A stretch of 64,000 nucleotides of DNA from Saccharospirillum sp. (GTDB taxonomy: Bacteria; Pseudomonadota; Gammaproteobacteria; Pseudomonadales; Natronospirillaceae). The stretch covers positions 1,736,001 to 1,800,000 of the forward strand of contig JAGYIL010000001.1 of assembly GCA_018402545.1 (NCBI GenBank), read 5' to 3'. The position numbers and the translations under genes were made by a program. Positions 28,316-37,092 of the stretch are shown here, one piece after another. The notes under the pieces were generated by a model, which worked only from the letters and a program-made list of their open reading frames with translations, made no database searches and had not been told where the DNA came from. Every line of letters starts with the position of its first letter. Positions within the stretch are counted from its first letter, which is position 1.

Positions 28316-31201
28316 CTAAATATAGCTCTCCATACTTGGGCAGGAGCAGAACAGATTGCGATCGCCCCAGACGTCGTCTACCCGGTTTACGCTCGGCCAG
28401 TACTTGGCCTGGCTGACCCAGGGCCTTGGGAAGATGGCGGTTTCCCGGCTGTAGGGGCGCTCCCAGGTGCCGATCAGATCGGCTTGGGTGTGGGGCGCAT
28501 TGACCAGCGGGTTGTTGTCGGCAGGCCATTCACCCGAGGCCACCGAATCGATTTCCGCCCGAATGCAGACCATGGCATCGACGAACCGGTCGAGTTCGGC
28601 TTTGCTCTCGCTTTCTGTCGGTTCAACCATGAAGGTGCCCGGCACCGGAAAACTCATGGTCGGGGCATGGAAACCGAAGTCCATCAGCCGTTTGGCAATA
28701 TCGACCTCGGTGATGCCTGTGGCTGCCTTCAGCGGCCGCAAATCCAGAATGCACTCGTGAGCGACACGGTCATTGCGGCCGGTATAGAGAATCGGGTAGT
28801 GCGGTTTCAACTGCTGGGCCAGGTAATTGGCATTCAGCAACGCCACCTGAGTCGCCGTGCGCAGACCTTGCGCACCCAGCATGCGAATGTACATCCAGGA
28901 AATCGGCAAAATGGAACTGCTGCCAAAAGGCGCCGCCGAGACGGCGCCTTCAGCGGCCAGACCGGTCGCATTCGCCATCACACTGTGACCGGGCAAATAG
29001 GCCGCCAGATGGGACTTAACGCCGATCGGCCCCATGCCCGGGCCACCGCCGCCATGGGGAATCGCAAAGGTCTTGTGCAAATTCAGGTGGGCCACATCCG
29101 CACCGATGTCGGCCGGGCGGGTCACACCGACCTGAGCGTTCAGGTTGGCGCCATCCATATACACCTGGCCACCAGCGGCGTGCACAGCATCGCACAGGGC
29201 CTTAACGCCCTCCTCGTAAACACCGTGGGTCGAGGGGTAGGTGATCATCAGACAACTGAGCTCGTCGCCCGCTGCTGCGATCTTCTTCTCAAGGTCGTCG
29301 GCATCCACATTGCCGGCCTCATCGGTTTTAACCACCACCACCGTCATGCCCATCATCTGGGCTGAGGCCGGGTTGGTACCGTGAGCCGATTGCGGAATCA
29401 GGCAGATATGGCGACCTTCCTGCCCCTGGGCTTCCTGATAGCGACGAATCGCCAGCAAGCCCGCGTATTCGCCCTGGGCGCCCGAGTTGGGCTGCATGCT
29501 GATCGCATCGAACCCGGTAATGGCACGCAGCATGGTATCCAGCTCTTCCAGCAATACCCGATAACCCTTGGTCTGAGGGCGCGGAGCAAAGGGATGGATG
29601 CGCGCAAACTCCGGCCAGGAGACCGGAATCATCTCAGCCGTGGCGTTCAGCTTCATGGTGCAGGAACCCAGTGAAATCATACTGTGGGTCAGTGTCAGGT
29701 CCCGGTTTTCCAGCCGCTTCAGATAGCGCAGCATCGCCGTTTCGCTGTGATGGCTGTTGAACACCGGGTGGGTCAAGTAGTCCGATTCGCGCTCCAGCGC
29801 TTCCGGCAAAAAGGTGGTGCCATGTTCGGTGATCTGGGCGTCGATGTCAGCCACATTGAAATCGTGGTCGCCCATCAACACATCAAACAGGTCTTCCACA
29901 TCTTCGCGGCTGACACACTCGTGCAAACTGACGCCCAGGGTGCCTGCCGCATCTTCACGCAGGTTGATCTGCTTTTCAGCCGCACGCTCCAGAATCAGAT
30001 CGCGGTTGCCCTGAGGGTCGATGGTCAGGGTGTCGAAAAAGTGGCTGTTAACAATGTGAATGCCTTTGGCCTCCAGCCCTTCGGCCAGAATGCCGGTCAG
30101 CCGGTGGATGCGCTGGGCAATGCGTTTCAGGCCTTTGGGGCCATGGTAGACCGCATAAAACCCAGCCATGTTGGCCAGCAATACCTGGGCGGTACAGATG
30201 TTTGAATTGGCCTTTTCACGGCGAATATGCTGTTCGCGCGTTTGCAGTGCCATGCGCAACGCCGGCTTGCCATGGGTATCTTTCGACACGCCGATCAGCC
30301 GGCCGGGAATGTTGCGTTTGAACTCATCGCGCGTAGCAAAAAACGCCGCATGAGGGCCGCCATAGCCGAGGGGTACACCAAAGCGCTGGGAGTTACCCAG
30401 CACAATGTCGGCCAACATCTCGCCGGGTGATTTGAGCATCAGCAGGGCCATCAGGTCCGTCGCCACCACCGCCAGTGCGCCCCTGGCGTGCAGCGTTTCG
30501 ATCACCGGTTCCGGGTCGCGAATCTCGCCATTGGCACCGGGGTATTGCAGCAGGGCGGCAAACACCGGGTGCTCGGGCGCCTGTTCCATAGGCCCTGTCA
30601 TCACCTCGAAGCCCATGTATCGGGCGCGCGTTTTAATAACCGCCAGGGTTTGTGGCAATACGTTTTCATCGACAAAGAAAACGTTGCCCGGCGCCTTGCG
30701 CAGACAGCGGTGCGCCATCGCCATGGCTTCGGCCGCTGCCGTCGCTTCATCGAGCAGGGAGGCATTGGCCAGTGGCATGCCGGTCAGATCGCTGATGGTT
30801 TGCTGGTAGTTGATCAGCGCCTCCAGGCGGCCCTGGGCGATTTCCGGCTGGTAGGGTGTATAGGCGGTGTACCAGCCCGGGTTCTCCAGCACATTGCGGG
30901 CAATGACATTGGGCGTCAGGGTGTCGTGATAACCAAGCCCAATGTAGCTTTTGAACACCTTGTTCTGGCGTGCCACGGCATGCAGATAATCGAGCGCATC
31001 CTGCTCGCTGGTGGCGCGTTCGATGTTCAGATCCGAGTTAAGGCGAATGGCACCGGGCACAATCTGTTCAGTCAGGTGATCCAGGCTGTCGGCACCGATA
31101 GCGTCAAGCATGGCCGCTTGCTCACCAAGGCCTGGGCCAATATGGCGGCGAATGAATTCGTCGGTATTTTCCAGATCATCGAGGGAAAAGGGTGCGGTCA
31201 T
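28316..31201 (-). CDS. gcvP: Glycine dehydrogenase (aminomethyl-transferring), P protein of the glycine cleavage system
   Basis: 961 aa, like E. coli GcvP (957). PLP-dependent decarboxylation of glycine with transfer of aminomethyl to GcvH lipoyl. The single chain carries both halves: the N-terminal half ([21 protein letters not shown]) and the C-terminal half with PLP Lys in [19 protein letters not shown] 31201, a few residues before FSLDDLE, is the family start; an upstream extension is not conserved-looking. 103 bases downstream of gcvH. No gcvT is present in the window. Confidence 0.97.
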   Translation of the reverse strand: MTAPFSLDDLENTDEFIRRHIGPGLGEQAAMLDAIGADSLDHLTEQIVPGAIRLNSDLNIERATSEQDALDYLHAVARQNKVFKSYIGLGYHDTLTPNVIARNVLENPGWYTAYTPYQPEIAQGRLEALINYQQTISDLTGMPLANASLLDEATAAAEAMAMAHRCLRKAPGNVFFVDENVLPQTLAVIKTRARYMGFEVMTGPMEQAPEHPVFAALLQYPGANGEIRDPEPVIETLHARGALAVVATDLMALLMLKSPGEMLADIVLGNSQRFGVPLGYGGPHAAFFATRDEFKRNIPGRLIGVSKDTHGKPALRMALQTREQHIRREKANSNICTAQVLLANMAGFYAVYHGPKGLKRIAQRIHRLTGILAEGLEAKGIHIVNSHFFDTLTIDPQGNRDLILERAAEKQINLREDAAGTLGVSLHECVSREDVEDLFDVLMGDHDFNVADIDAQITEHGTTFLPEALERESDYLTHPVFNSHHSETAMLRYLKRLENRDLTLTHSMISLGSCTMKLNATAEMIPVSWPEFARIHPFAPRPQTKGYRVLLEELDTMLRAITGFDAISMQPNSGAQGEYAGLLAIRRYQEAQGQEGRHICLIPQSAHGTNPASAQMMGMTVVVVKTDEAGNVDADDLEKKIAAAGDELSCLMITYPSTHGVYEEGVKALCDAVHAAGGQVYMDGANLNAQVGVTRPADIGADVAHLNLHKTFAIPHGGGGPGMGPIGVKSHLAAYLPGHSVMANATGLAAEGAVSAAPFGSSSILPISWMYIRMLGAQGLRTATQVALLNANYLAQQLKPHYPILYTGRNDRVAHECILDLRPLKAATGITEVDIAKRLMDFGFHAPTMSFPVPGTFMVEPTESESKAELDRFVDAMVCIRAEIDSVASGEWPADNNPLVNAPHTQADLIGTWERPYSRETAIFPRPWVSQAKYWPSVNRVDDVWGDRNLFCSCPSMESYI

Positions 31202-31304
31202 GGTGCTCGCTCTCGGTCCAGTAGGGCGGGATGGGGCGTGCCGTTTTCTGACAGACACGCCCGGATACGGGGTCGTTAACGCGGCCCGCAGAGCCGCAGC
31301 AAGA

Positions 31305-31694
31305 TCAGTCTTCGGCGCACTGGTCCTGGTAGGACTCGGCGTCCATCAGATCTTTCAGCTCACCCGGGTCCTGCATTTTCACTTTGAAGAACCAGCCGTT
31401 CTCGTAAGGGTCTTCGTTGACCTGTTCCGGCGCATCTTCCAGCGATTCGTTCACCGCGATAACAGTGCCGGTCACCGGCGTATAGATGTCGGAGGCCGCT
31501 TTTACCGATTCAACCACCGCAACCGGGTCACCGGCAACGATTTCGGCGCCCACTTCCGGCACTTCCACAAAAACCACATCGCCCAGCTGTTGCTGGGCAA
31601 AATCGGATACGCCAATGGTAATGATATCGTCACCTTCTTCACGGACCCATTCGTGGGAGGCGGCATATTTCAAATCGGCTGGAATTGTACTCAT
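31305..31694 (-). CDS. gcvH: Glycine cleavage system H protein
   Basis: 129 aa. Carries the lipoyl arm that shuttles the aminomethyl group between P, T and L proteins. The lipoylation Lys is in VESVKAASD at about residue 65. Start chosen at [17 protein letters not shown] (E. coli starts similarly), although a 12-codon extension is open. First gene of the gcvH-gcvP unit; the leader contains a stable stem-loop at 31745-31784. Confidence 0.96.
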   Translation of the reverse strand: MSTIPADLKYAASHEWVREEGDDIITIGVSDFAQQQLGDVVFVEVPEVGAEIVAGDPVAVVESVKAASDIYTPVTGTVIAVNESLEDAPEQVNEDPYENGWFFKVKMQDPGELKDLMDAESYQDQCAED

Positions 31695-31744
31695 GGAATA
31701 ACCCTTTGGTCTCGGATCGTCACGGATCATGGTTTACAGGCATG

Positions 31745-31784
31745 GGTAAAGCGGGGCAGGGTGCTCCCCCAGCACCGCTTTACC
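31745..31784 (-). promoter_or_regulatory. Stable stem-loop in the gcvH leader
   Basis: The perfect 10-bp arms GGTAAAGCGG and CCGCTTTACC enclose an inner GGTGCT/AGCACC-type stem. It lies 51-90 bases upstream of gcvH. It does not match the glycine riboswitch consensus; role unknown (attenuation or mRNA stability). Confidence 0.45.
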
Positions 31785-31895
31785 GGAATTGTTGCGTAAT
31801 TTAGCAGCCTGAATGCGAAACAGCCACCGCTGCTTTAGAACACAGTGATCTTGCTTTTAAAGTTTCAGCGCGGACCAAAGCCTCCCAAGCAGGAA

Positions 31896-32135
31896 CTACT
31901 TGAGGGTCGGGGGAGTAGGTGCCTGAGGTGGGGTGCGCAGGGCGGGCTTGTGGCTGATGTAGATGCGCTCTGCCTTCATGATCCGGATCAGCAGCCAGGA
32001 GGACTCCAGCGCCGCCTCACTGGCCTCGGCCTTCAACTCGCGCAGGGTGCGGTCGTTGAGGTTTTCTTCACTGAAAGCGAACTCTATCAGTTCATCTTCG
32101 CTGATCAGATTCTTGCCAAGGATGATGGCGGCCAT
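31896..32135 (-). CDS. Small hypothetical protein
   Basis: 79 aa, no signal peptide. N-terminus ILGKNLISEDELIEFAFSEENLNDRTLREL is acidic and helical; the C-terminus is Pro-rich (TPPQAPTPPT). No family recognised. The 88-base gap to the upstream PduO gene on the same strand is compatible with co-transcription. Moderate confidence from consistent codon use and ATG start. Confidence 0.5.
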   Translation of the reverse strand: MAAIILGKNLISEDELIEFAFSEENLNDRTLRELKAEASEAALESSWLLIRIMKAERIYISHKPALRTPPQAPTPPTLK

Positions 32136-32223
32136 GCTATACGCTCAGTTGGTCAGTGCTTGAAAGAGCTATCGGCGGACACCCACGAATATTTAGTGGC
32201 CAGTCCTGTTTCTGTGATGCGGT

Positions 32224-32790
32224 TCAGGCATCTTTTTTCCGGTGACGCGATTGCCACAGCACTTCCTGGGAACCATCGGCCCGGGCGAGCTGGCGCGCCA
32301 GCACGAAGAACAGGTCTGAGAGGCGGTTCAGGTACTGCTGGGCGAGCACGTGGCCTTCTGCCTCCTGGCGATTGAAGGCCACCAGCGTCCGTTCCGCCCG
32401 GCGGCAGGTAGCGCGGGCCAGGTGGCAGCGGCTGGCCGCTTCGTTACCCCCCGGCAGAATGAAGTTTTTCAGCGGCGGCAGGTGCTCGTTGATGCGATCG
32501 ATGTGGTCTTCGAGGTCAGAGATCAGTGCTGCGTCGAGCAGTTCATAGCCGGGCATGGCCAGTTCACCGCCGAGGTCAAACAGATCGTGCTGTATCTGGC
32601 TGAGCATCGGGTATTCACTGTGCTGGTCTCCCAGGCAGACCATCAGAAAGCCGACCAGACTGTTCAGTTCATCGATGTCACCCATAGAGGCAATGCGGCC
32701 ACTGTCTTTGGGAACGCGCCCCTCCATGCCGAGGCCAGTGTCGCCGGCGTCGCCGGTGCGGGTGTAGATTTTGGAGAGTCGGTTGCCCAT
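32224..32790 (-). CDS. pduO: Cob(I)alamin adenosyltransferase, PduO type
   Basis: 188 aa. Transfers adenosyl from ATP to cob(I)alamin to make coenzyme B12. The N-terminal ATP-binding motif KIYTRTGDAGDTGLG is diagnostic, followed by GDIDELNS, and later LPGGNEAASRCHLARATCRRAER. The three-helix PduO fold length fits. No ethanolamine or propanediol genes are nearby; a housekeeping role in B12 use is inferred. Confidence 0.93.
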   Translation of the reverse strand: MGNRLSKIYTRTGDAGDTGLGMEGRVPKDSGRIASMGDIDELNSLVGFLMVCLGDQHSEYPMLSQIQHDLFDLGGELAMPGYELLDAALISDLEDHIDRINEHLPPLKNFILPGGNEAASRCHLARATCRRAERTLVAFNRQEAEGHVLAQQYLNRLSDLFFVLARQLARADGSQEVLWQSRHRKKDA

Positions 32791-32849
32791 GGTGGTTTCA
32801 GTCCTTGCGGTTGGTATTGGTTTGAGCCCGCTGACGTTAGCGAGCCTGT

Positions 32850-34580
32850 TTAAAGTGGAGGCTGGTCTGCATCGGTATCGGCAGCCGGGCCGGGAACGTC
32901 ATCGGCTGCTTTTACCTGCTCAAGCGTCTGTTTGACCAGCGGGTCGGTCAGCGGAAGCGACAGAATGAAGCGGGCGCCCTGGCCGACGGTCGACTCTACC
33001 TGCAATCGGCCGTGGTGATGGGTGGTGATGATAAAGAAACTCACCGACAAACCAAGGCCCGTGCCAACACCCACATCCTTGGTGGTGAAAAACGGTTCAA
33101 AAATGCGTTTACGGGTGGGTTCATCCATGCCGATGCCGTTGTCGGCCACTTCGATCACGCAATGATCGTCCTGCACGTATTGTCGTATCTGGATGATGCC
33201 CTCATCAATATCATTCAAAGTGTCGAACCGCTCGCGGATCGCCTGGGCGGCGTTCTTCATCAGGTTCAGCAACACCTGTTCGAGTTCGGTCATCACGCAG
33301 GGCACTTCAACCTCGGGCGATCGAAAATCCTGATCGACAAACAGATGCTGTTTGCGATAGCCCGATTTCAGATTGAAATCGTTCAGAGCAATGTTGATGG
33401 CCTGGTCGAGCAACTGGCCAATGGGGTAGGGCTGCAGCAAGCGGTCACTGTCACGGCTGAACTGCAGCATGTTGGTGACAATGCGCGACGCCCGCAAACC
33501 GGATTCGGAAATGTTGGTCAGGAACTTGGGTACATCCCGTGCGGCGAGGTATTGCTGCATCAGCTCCAGGTTCAGCCCCAGGCCGGACGCCAGGTCACGG
33601 TTGCGTTTGAGGGCCGGGTCGAGCCGTCGTTCGATGTTCTGGGCATTCTGCACAATGGCGCCCAGAGGGTTATTGATTTCATGCGCCATGCCGGCGGCCA
33701 GCCCGCCCACCGACATCATTTTTTCGGTTTGCACCATCACTTCTTCAAGCTTGAACTGCTCGGTTACGTCATCGAGCCGAATCACCGCCCCCTGGGAGTC
33801 GGTTTGTTGCAGCGGGTAAACCACCAGGTCGACGCGGATCGGTTGCTCTGCTGTCTGCAGTTCAAGGTTGTGACGGCTTTGCACCTTGTGCCGGGTCAGC
33901 GCCAGCAGAATCAAATCCTGATGCTGGCCCAGAAACGGAAATGCCTCCTGCAGCGAGAGCCCAATGGCTTTCTCCGGGCGGGTGCCACTGATCAGGGCTG
34001 CCTCGGTATTCCACTGGGTGACAATCAGCTTCTCGTCGACAGCAATCAGCGCTGACGGCATGGAATTGATGATGGCGTTCAGGTAATTCTGAAACTCGGT
34101 CAGCCGGCGCTCGACCCGATGGCGCACCTGCACCTCGAACTCCAGCTTGTGCATGGCCTTTTGCGCCGCCTCGGCCATGGCTTCCGACTCTTGTCCGGCC
34201 AGAGTGGCCCGGTCGCGTTCGGCTTTCAGATCGGCCTCGCGCCGTGCCATCTGGTCAAGCATCGCATTGAACGCATCAACCACCTTGCCGAGCTCATCCT
34301 GGTGGTGTTTCTTTGCCCGCAGCGTCACATTGGAAGTCGCGGTTACCTGGTTCGACACCAGCATCAACTGGTTCAGTGGATTGAGAAAATGCCGCCGGAA
34401 AATCTGCAGCAACACAGCCGATCCCAGAATCGAGATCACCACAATCAGGCACATTACCACCAGCGGATGCAGGTGCTGGCCCGAGAAAAAGACAATGCCA
34501 ATGCTCAGACTGCTGACAACGGTGATCCCCAGTAACCACCAGAGAATACGCCCCAGCAGGGTGGGTGATGCATAGGCCAT
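32850..34580 (-). CDS. Membrane sensor histidine kinase (HAMP-PAS-HisKA-HATPase)
   Basis: 576 aa. Two membrane helices in the first 60 residues with almost no periplasmic loop, a HAMP domain (about 60-115), a coiled coil, a PAS domain (about 165-275), and a phospho-acceptor His at about residue 300 in GMAHEINNPLG. The ATPase has an N box (LMKNAAQAI), and G boxes in VADNGIGM and GTGLGLSVSF. The short sensor loop suggests detection in the membrane or cytoplasm. No adjacent full response regulator on the same transcript; the REC protein at 35.8-36.9 kb is 1.3 kb away on the same strand and could be a partner (inference). Confidence 0.88.
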   Translation of the reverse strand: MAYASPTLLGRILWWLLGITVVSSLSIGIVFFSGQHLHPLVVMCLIVVISILGSAVLLQIFRRHFLNPLNQLMLVSNQVTATSNVTLRAKKHHQDELGKVVDAFNAMLDQMARREADLKAERDRATLAGQESEAMAEAAQKAMHKLEFEVQVRHRVERRLTEFQNYLNAIINSMPSALIAVDEKLIVTQWNTEAALISGTRPEKAIGLSLQEAFPFLGQHQDLILLALTRHKVQSRHNLELQTAEQPIRVDLVVYPLQQTDSQGAVIRLDDVTEQFKLEEVMVQTEKMMSVGGLAAGMAHEINNPLGAIVQNAQNIERRLDPALKRNRDLASGLGLNLELMQQYLAARDVPKFLTNISESGLRASRIVTNMLQFSRDSDRLLQPYPIGQLLDQAINIALNDFNLKSGYRKQHLFVDQDFRSPEVEVPCVMTELEQVLLNLMKNAAQAIRERFDTLNDIDEGIIQIRQYVQDDHCVIEVADNGIGMDEPTRKRIFEPFFTTKDVGVGTGLGLSVSFFIITTHHHGRLQVESTVGQGARFILSLPLTDPLVKQTLEQVKAADDVPGPAADTDADQPPL

Positions 34581-34626
34581 GCAGGCTCCTTGGTGTGTGG
34601 TTAAGTCGCTGCCGGTTAAGCGCTCG

Positions 34627-35514
34627 TCAGCGAATCAGCGGGTGCAGGCGAATCACCGCCTGGTACCAGTATTGCAAACGTGGCGCCGCCAGGCCATGCC
34701 GATCGGCGGCACAAAGCAACGGGCCCAGTATCGAATCGACCTCGGTTTCCCGCCCGGCCTCGATGTCCGTCAGCATCGACGACCGGTTGCGCCCCGTCGC
34801 CCTGGACACCATCACCACCCGTTCGGCAAGATCCGATGGCAATTGAATGTCACTTGCCCGGGCAATCTGTTGAATTTCAGCGCACAGCACCTCTATTTCA
34901 CCGATCCACTCGCGCTTGGCCAGGGCACCGTTCAGGCACTGCTGCACCGCCGTAATCGGGTTAATCACGGCATTGATCGCCAGTTTACGCCAAAGCACAG
35001 AGGTAATATCAGGCTCCCAGTGCAACTCCAATGGTCCGGACTGATTCGTCAGTTTGCGCCCCCACTGTTCAGTCTCGTCAGTAACAGGATACTGCTCTGG
35101 GCTTCCAATCCGAGTTTCCCCGACACCGGTATGCCGAACCCGCTGACCAAAACGACCTGCACCTTCGGTCGTCGACGCCCACAACACACGGCCCGGCAAC
35201 TGCTGGCTCAGCCAGGCCTGAGGGCCCAGGCCATTGCACAGAATCAGCCAGGGAATACCAGAAAGTTTTGGAATGAGGGGCGCAGTAGCGCGCTCGACCT
35301 GAGTGGCCTTGCAACACACCAGTACGGCATCGATGCCATCGAGCGAGTCGGTAAGCGACCACCGCAGCGAATGGGTTTCTCCGTCGGATTCAACGTAGCC
35401 AGGCAACGACAAACCTGCACGGTGGGCATACACCTTAATGGTTGCGTGGTTTTGCAGTGACCAGGCCATCAGGCTGCCGATGGCTCCGGGGCCAATCAGA
35501 AGGATTGTTGCCAT
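34627..35514 (-). CDS. panE: 2-dehydropantoate 2-reductase
   Basis: 295 aa, typical size. Reduces ketopantoate to pantoate with NADPH for pantothenate/CoA. N-terminal Rossmann motif GPGAIGSLMAW (residues 8-18), middle region LCNGLG, catalytic Lys in the WRKLAINAVINPITA helix near residue 165, and the C-terminal helical domain. AGGGAC precedes the ATG. Stands between the sensor kinase and repeat R4. Confidence 0.9.
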   Translation of the reverse strand: MATILLIGPGAIGSLMAWSLQNHATIKVYAHRAGLSLPGYVESDGETHSLRWSLTDSLDGIDAVLVCCKATQVERATAPLIPKLSGIPWLILCNGLGPQAWLSQQLPGRVLWASTTEGAGRFGQRVRHTGVGETRIGSPEQYPVTDETEQWGRKLTNQSGPLELHWEPDITSVLWRKLAINAVINPITAVQQCLNGALAKREWIGEIEVLCAEIQQIARASDIQLPSDLAERVVMVSRATGRNRSSMLTDIEAGRETEVDSILGPLLCAADRHGLAAPRLQYWYQAVIRLHPLIR

Positions 35515-35620
35515 ATCGTCATGTCCCTACTGGGTGAGCGCATATGGTAACGCTAGCGCACCTCCTGAGGCGACTGTGGTGCACGTAACTCAAGTTTCGG
35601 AATTGGCACAATAACGAGCG

Positions 35621-35800
35621 TCGGGTGCCGGTGATGCCTTGGCGGGGTAGTCCGCAACATGGACTAAAACGCCAGGAGCGTTTTAGCACGAGTGTAGCGA
35701 GCCCGAAGGGTGAATCCCATGGAGGGGATTCATATCATGCGGCCTAGGCTCCAGGGACGGATTCACGCCGACCCCGCCAAGGCATCACCGGTAGCCGTCG
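35621..35800. repeat. Large palindromic intergenic repeat, copy R4, carrying the 69-nt module
   Basis: The inner arms 35628-35648 and 35771-35791 are perfect 21-bp inverse complements. The core is nearly identical to R3, including the module, although its arms differ completely from those of R3. Located between panE and the response-regulator gene. Confidence 0.87.
35664..35732 (+). repeat. 69-nt double-hairpin module inside R4
   Basis: Same 23-24-22 layout as at 28134. Hairpins identical to R3; the linker differs slightly (CACGAGTGTAGCGAGCCCG). Confidence 0.85.
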
Positions 35801-35834
35801 CGGACGATGGCCACCAAGGCAAACCGAGCAATCG

Positions 35835-36854
35835 TCAGGCGCTTTGTCCGTTTTGCCATACGTGCATGGCATGGCGCTGTTCGACGGGAATCTGCTGCAA
35901 TCGCACCAGCGCCTGCTCCAGCATCCATTCTGCCGAGGCGGGGAGGGGCTGGGAAGCATCGGCCAGGTCGAGCTGAATGCAGCCCGTCAGCGACACAAAA
36001 CCGGACGTCGTCGAATAGGCCCGGGTGAACAAGGCATCGTAAAGGCGTCGAATCAGTTTCTGCGTTGCCACATTGCCGCCCGTAGAATGCAACAGCACAC
36101 CAATGATGTTCTCGCCAAGCCGGGCCGTGTCGTCGAGCGGGCGGGTGTGTTCAGTGAGTCGGTTGCAGGCTTCGCGAATCAGTTCATTACGCAAGGCCCG
36201 GCCGCCCTGAGTGGCCAGTTCACCGAGATTATCGATCCGGCACAGAATCAGCCCCATTTGTCCGGTCCGGCCTTTAATGTGAATGAGCGTCCGGTCCAAT
36301 TGGTGGCGCAAGTGCTGCGAATTGCCAAGCCCGGTTGTTGCATCGAGCCGGTTCATGCGGGTAACCGCCCGGAACTGGTCCTTCAACTGACGCTCACGCG
36401 AAATCAGCGAGTTATGCAGCCGCGACAAGCGCTGTCCGGCATGAACCCGGGCCAGTAACTGGGTTTTCAGGTGAGTCTTGCCAATGAAATCATCGACGCC
36501 CTTGGCAAAGGCTTCCTGCAGGGCTTCGTCGTTCTCTTTGGCGGTCAGCAACATCACATAAGTGAAACAGCCTCGTCGCCGGTCCAGTTCGCGAACCAGC
36601 TGAGTCAGTTCCAGGCCATCCATGCCTGGCATCAGCCAGTCAGCCAGCATCAGCTCGGCCGGGCGCTGTTTCAGCGCATCCAGCGCGTCTATGGCGTTGT
36701 CGGCAATGCGAATGTCACGGAACCCGGCATTGACCAGCATGCGCTGAATGATCGCGCTGCTGAACTTGGTGTCGTCGACGATCATGATAGCGGTATCATG
36801 CGTCTCGCTCGGGGTCAGTCCCGGGTGCTCCGGGCCTTTAGGTGTGTCTGACAT
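35835..36854 (-). CDS. Response regulator with degenerate GGDEF domain
   Basis: About 339 aa. REC domain: acidic pair VDD near residue 30, phospho-acceptor Asp in LADWLMPGMDG, conserved Lys in IGKTHLK. Then a linker and a GGDEF-like domain beginning DATTGLGNSQHLRHQL. Where an active cyclase has RxGGDEF, this protein reads ARLGENIIGVLL, so the catalytic GGDEF is lost. It is probably a catalytically dead c-di-GMP module used for binding or dimerisation. ATG 36854 is preferred (AAGGA nine bases upstream); ATG 36860 is also in frame. Confidence 0.85.
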   Translation of the reverse strand: MSDTPKGPEHPGLTPSETHDTAIMIVDDTKFSSAIIQRMLVNAGFRDIRIADNAIDALDALKQRPAELMLADWLMPGMDGLELTQLVRELDRRRGCFTYVMLLTAKENDEALQEAFAKGVDDFIGKTHLKTQLLARVHAGQRLSRLHNSLISRERQLKDQFRAVTRMNRLDATTGLGNSQHLRHQLDRTLIHIKGRTGQMGLILCRIDNLGELATQGGRALRNELIREACNRLTEHTRPLDDTARLGENIIGVLLHSTGGNVATQKLIRRLYDALFTRAYSTTSGFVSLTGCIQLDLADASQPLPASAEWMLEQALVRLQQIPVEQRHAMHVWQNGQSA

Positions 36855-37092
36855 GTCCATATATCCTTGTTGTCATCGCGCATACTGCGCACGACCTGAC
36901 TCCAGCAACCACCCGCCACATGGTAGGCGACCACGTCCTTTACAAAAAGGTTACAACCTCAATGCTCGCAGTATAAAGGTCGGCCCTGAGGTTGGACAAC
37001 CATTGTTTGAGTCGGCACCATGCGTTATCAAGGCAGACTCAACCGGGCTAAGATACCAGTGGTCAAGAAAAGCGGGATGAAAGGAGGTGAGG

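Noticed and set aside
28292..29365. 357-codon frame on + strand over gcvP
   Set aside because: Antisense to gcvP, His/Gly-rich shadow without motifs.
31695..31895. Glycine riboswitch upstream of gcvH
   Set aside because: Only a simple stem-loop is seen; the conserved aptamer sequences are not recognisable.
33012..34055. 347-codon frame on + strand over the sensor kinase
   Set aside because: Shadow of the kinase gene; no recognisable domain.
36861..37092. Regulatory palindrome between the response regulator and DUF294 genes
   Set aside because: Only short, weak inverted repeats; nothing above chance.
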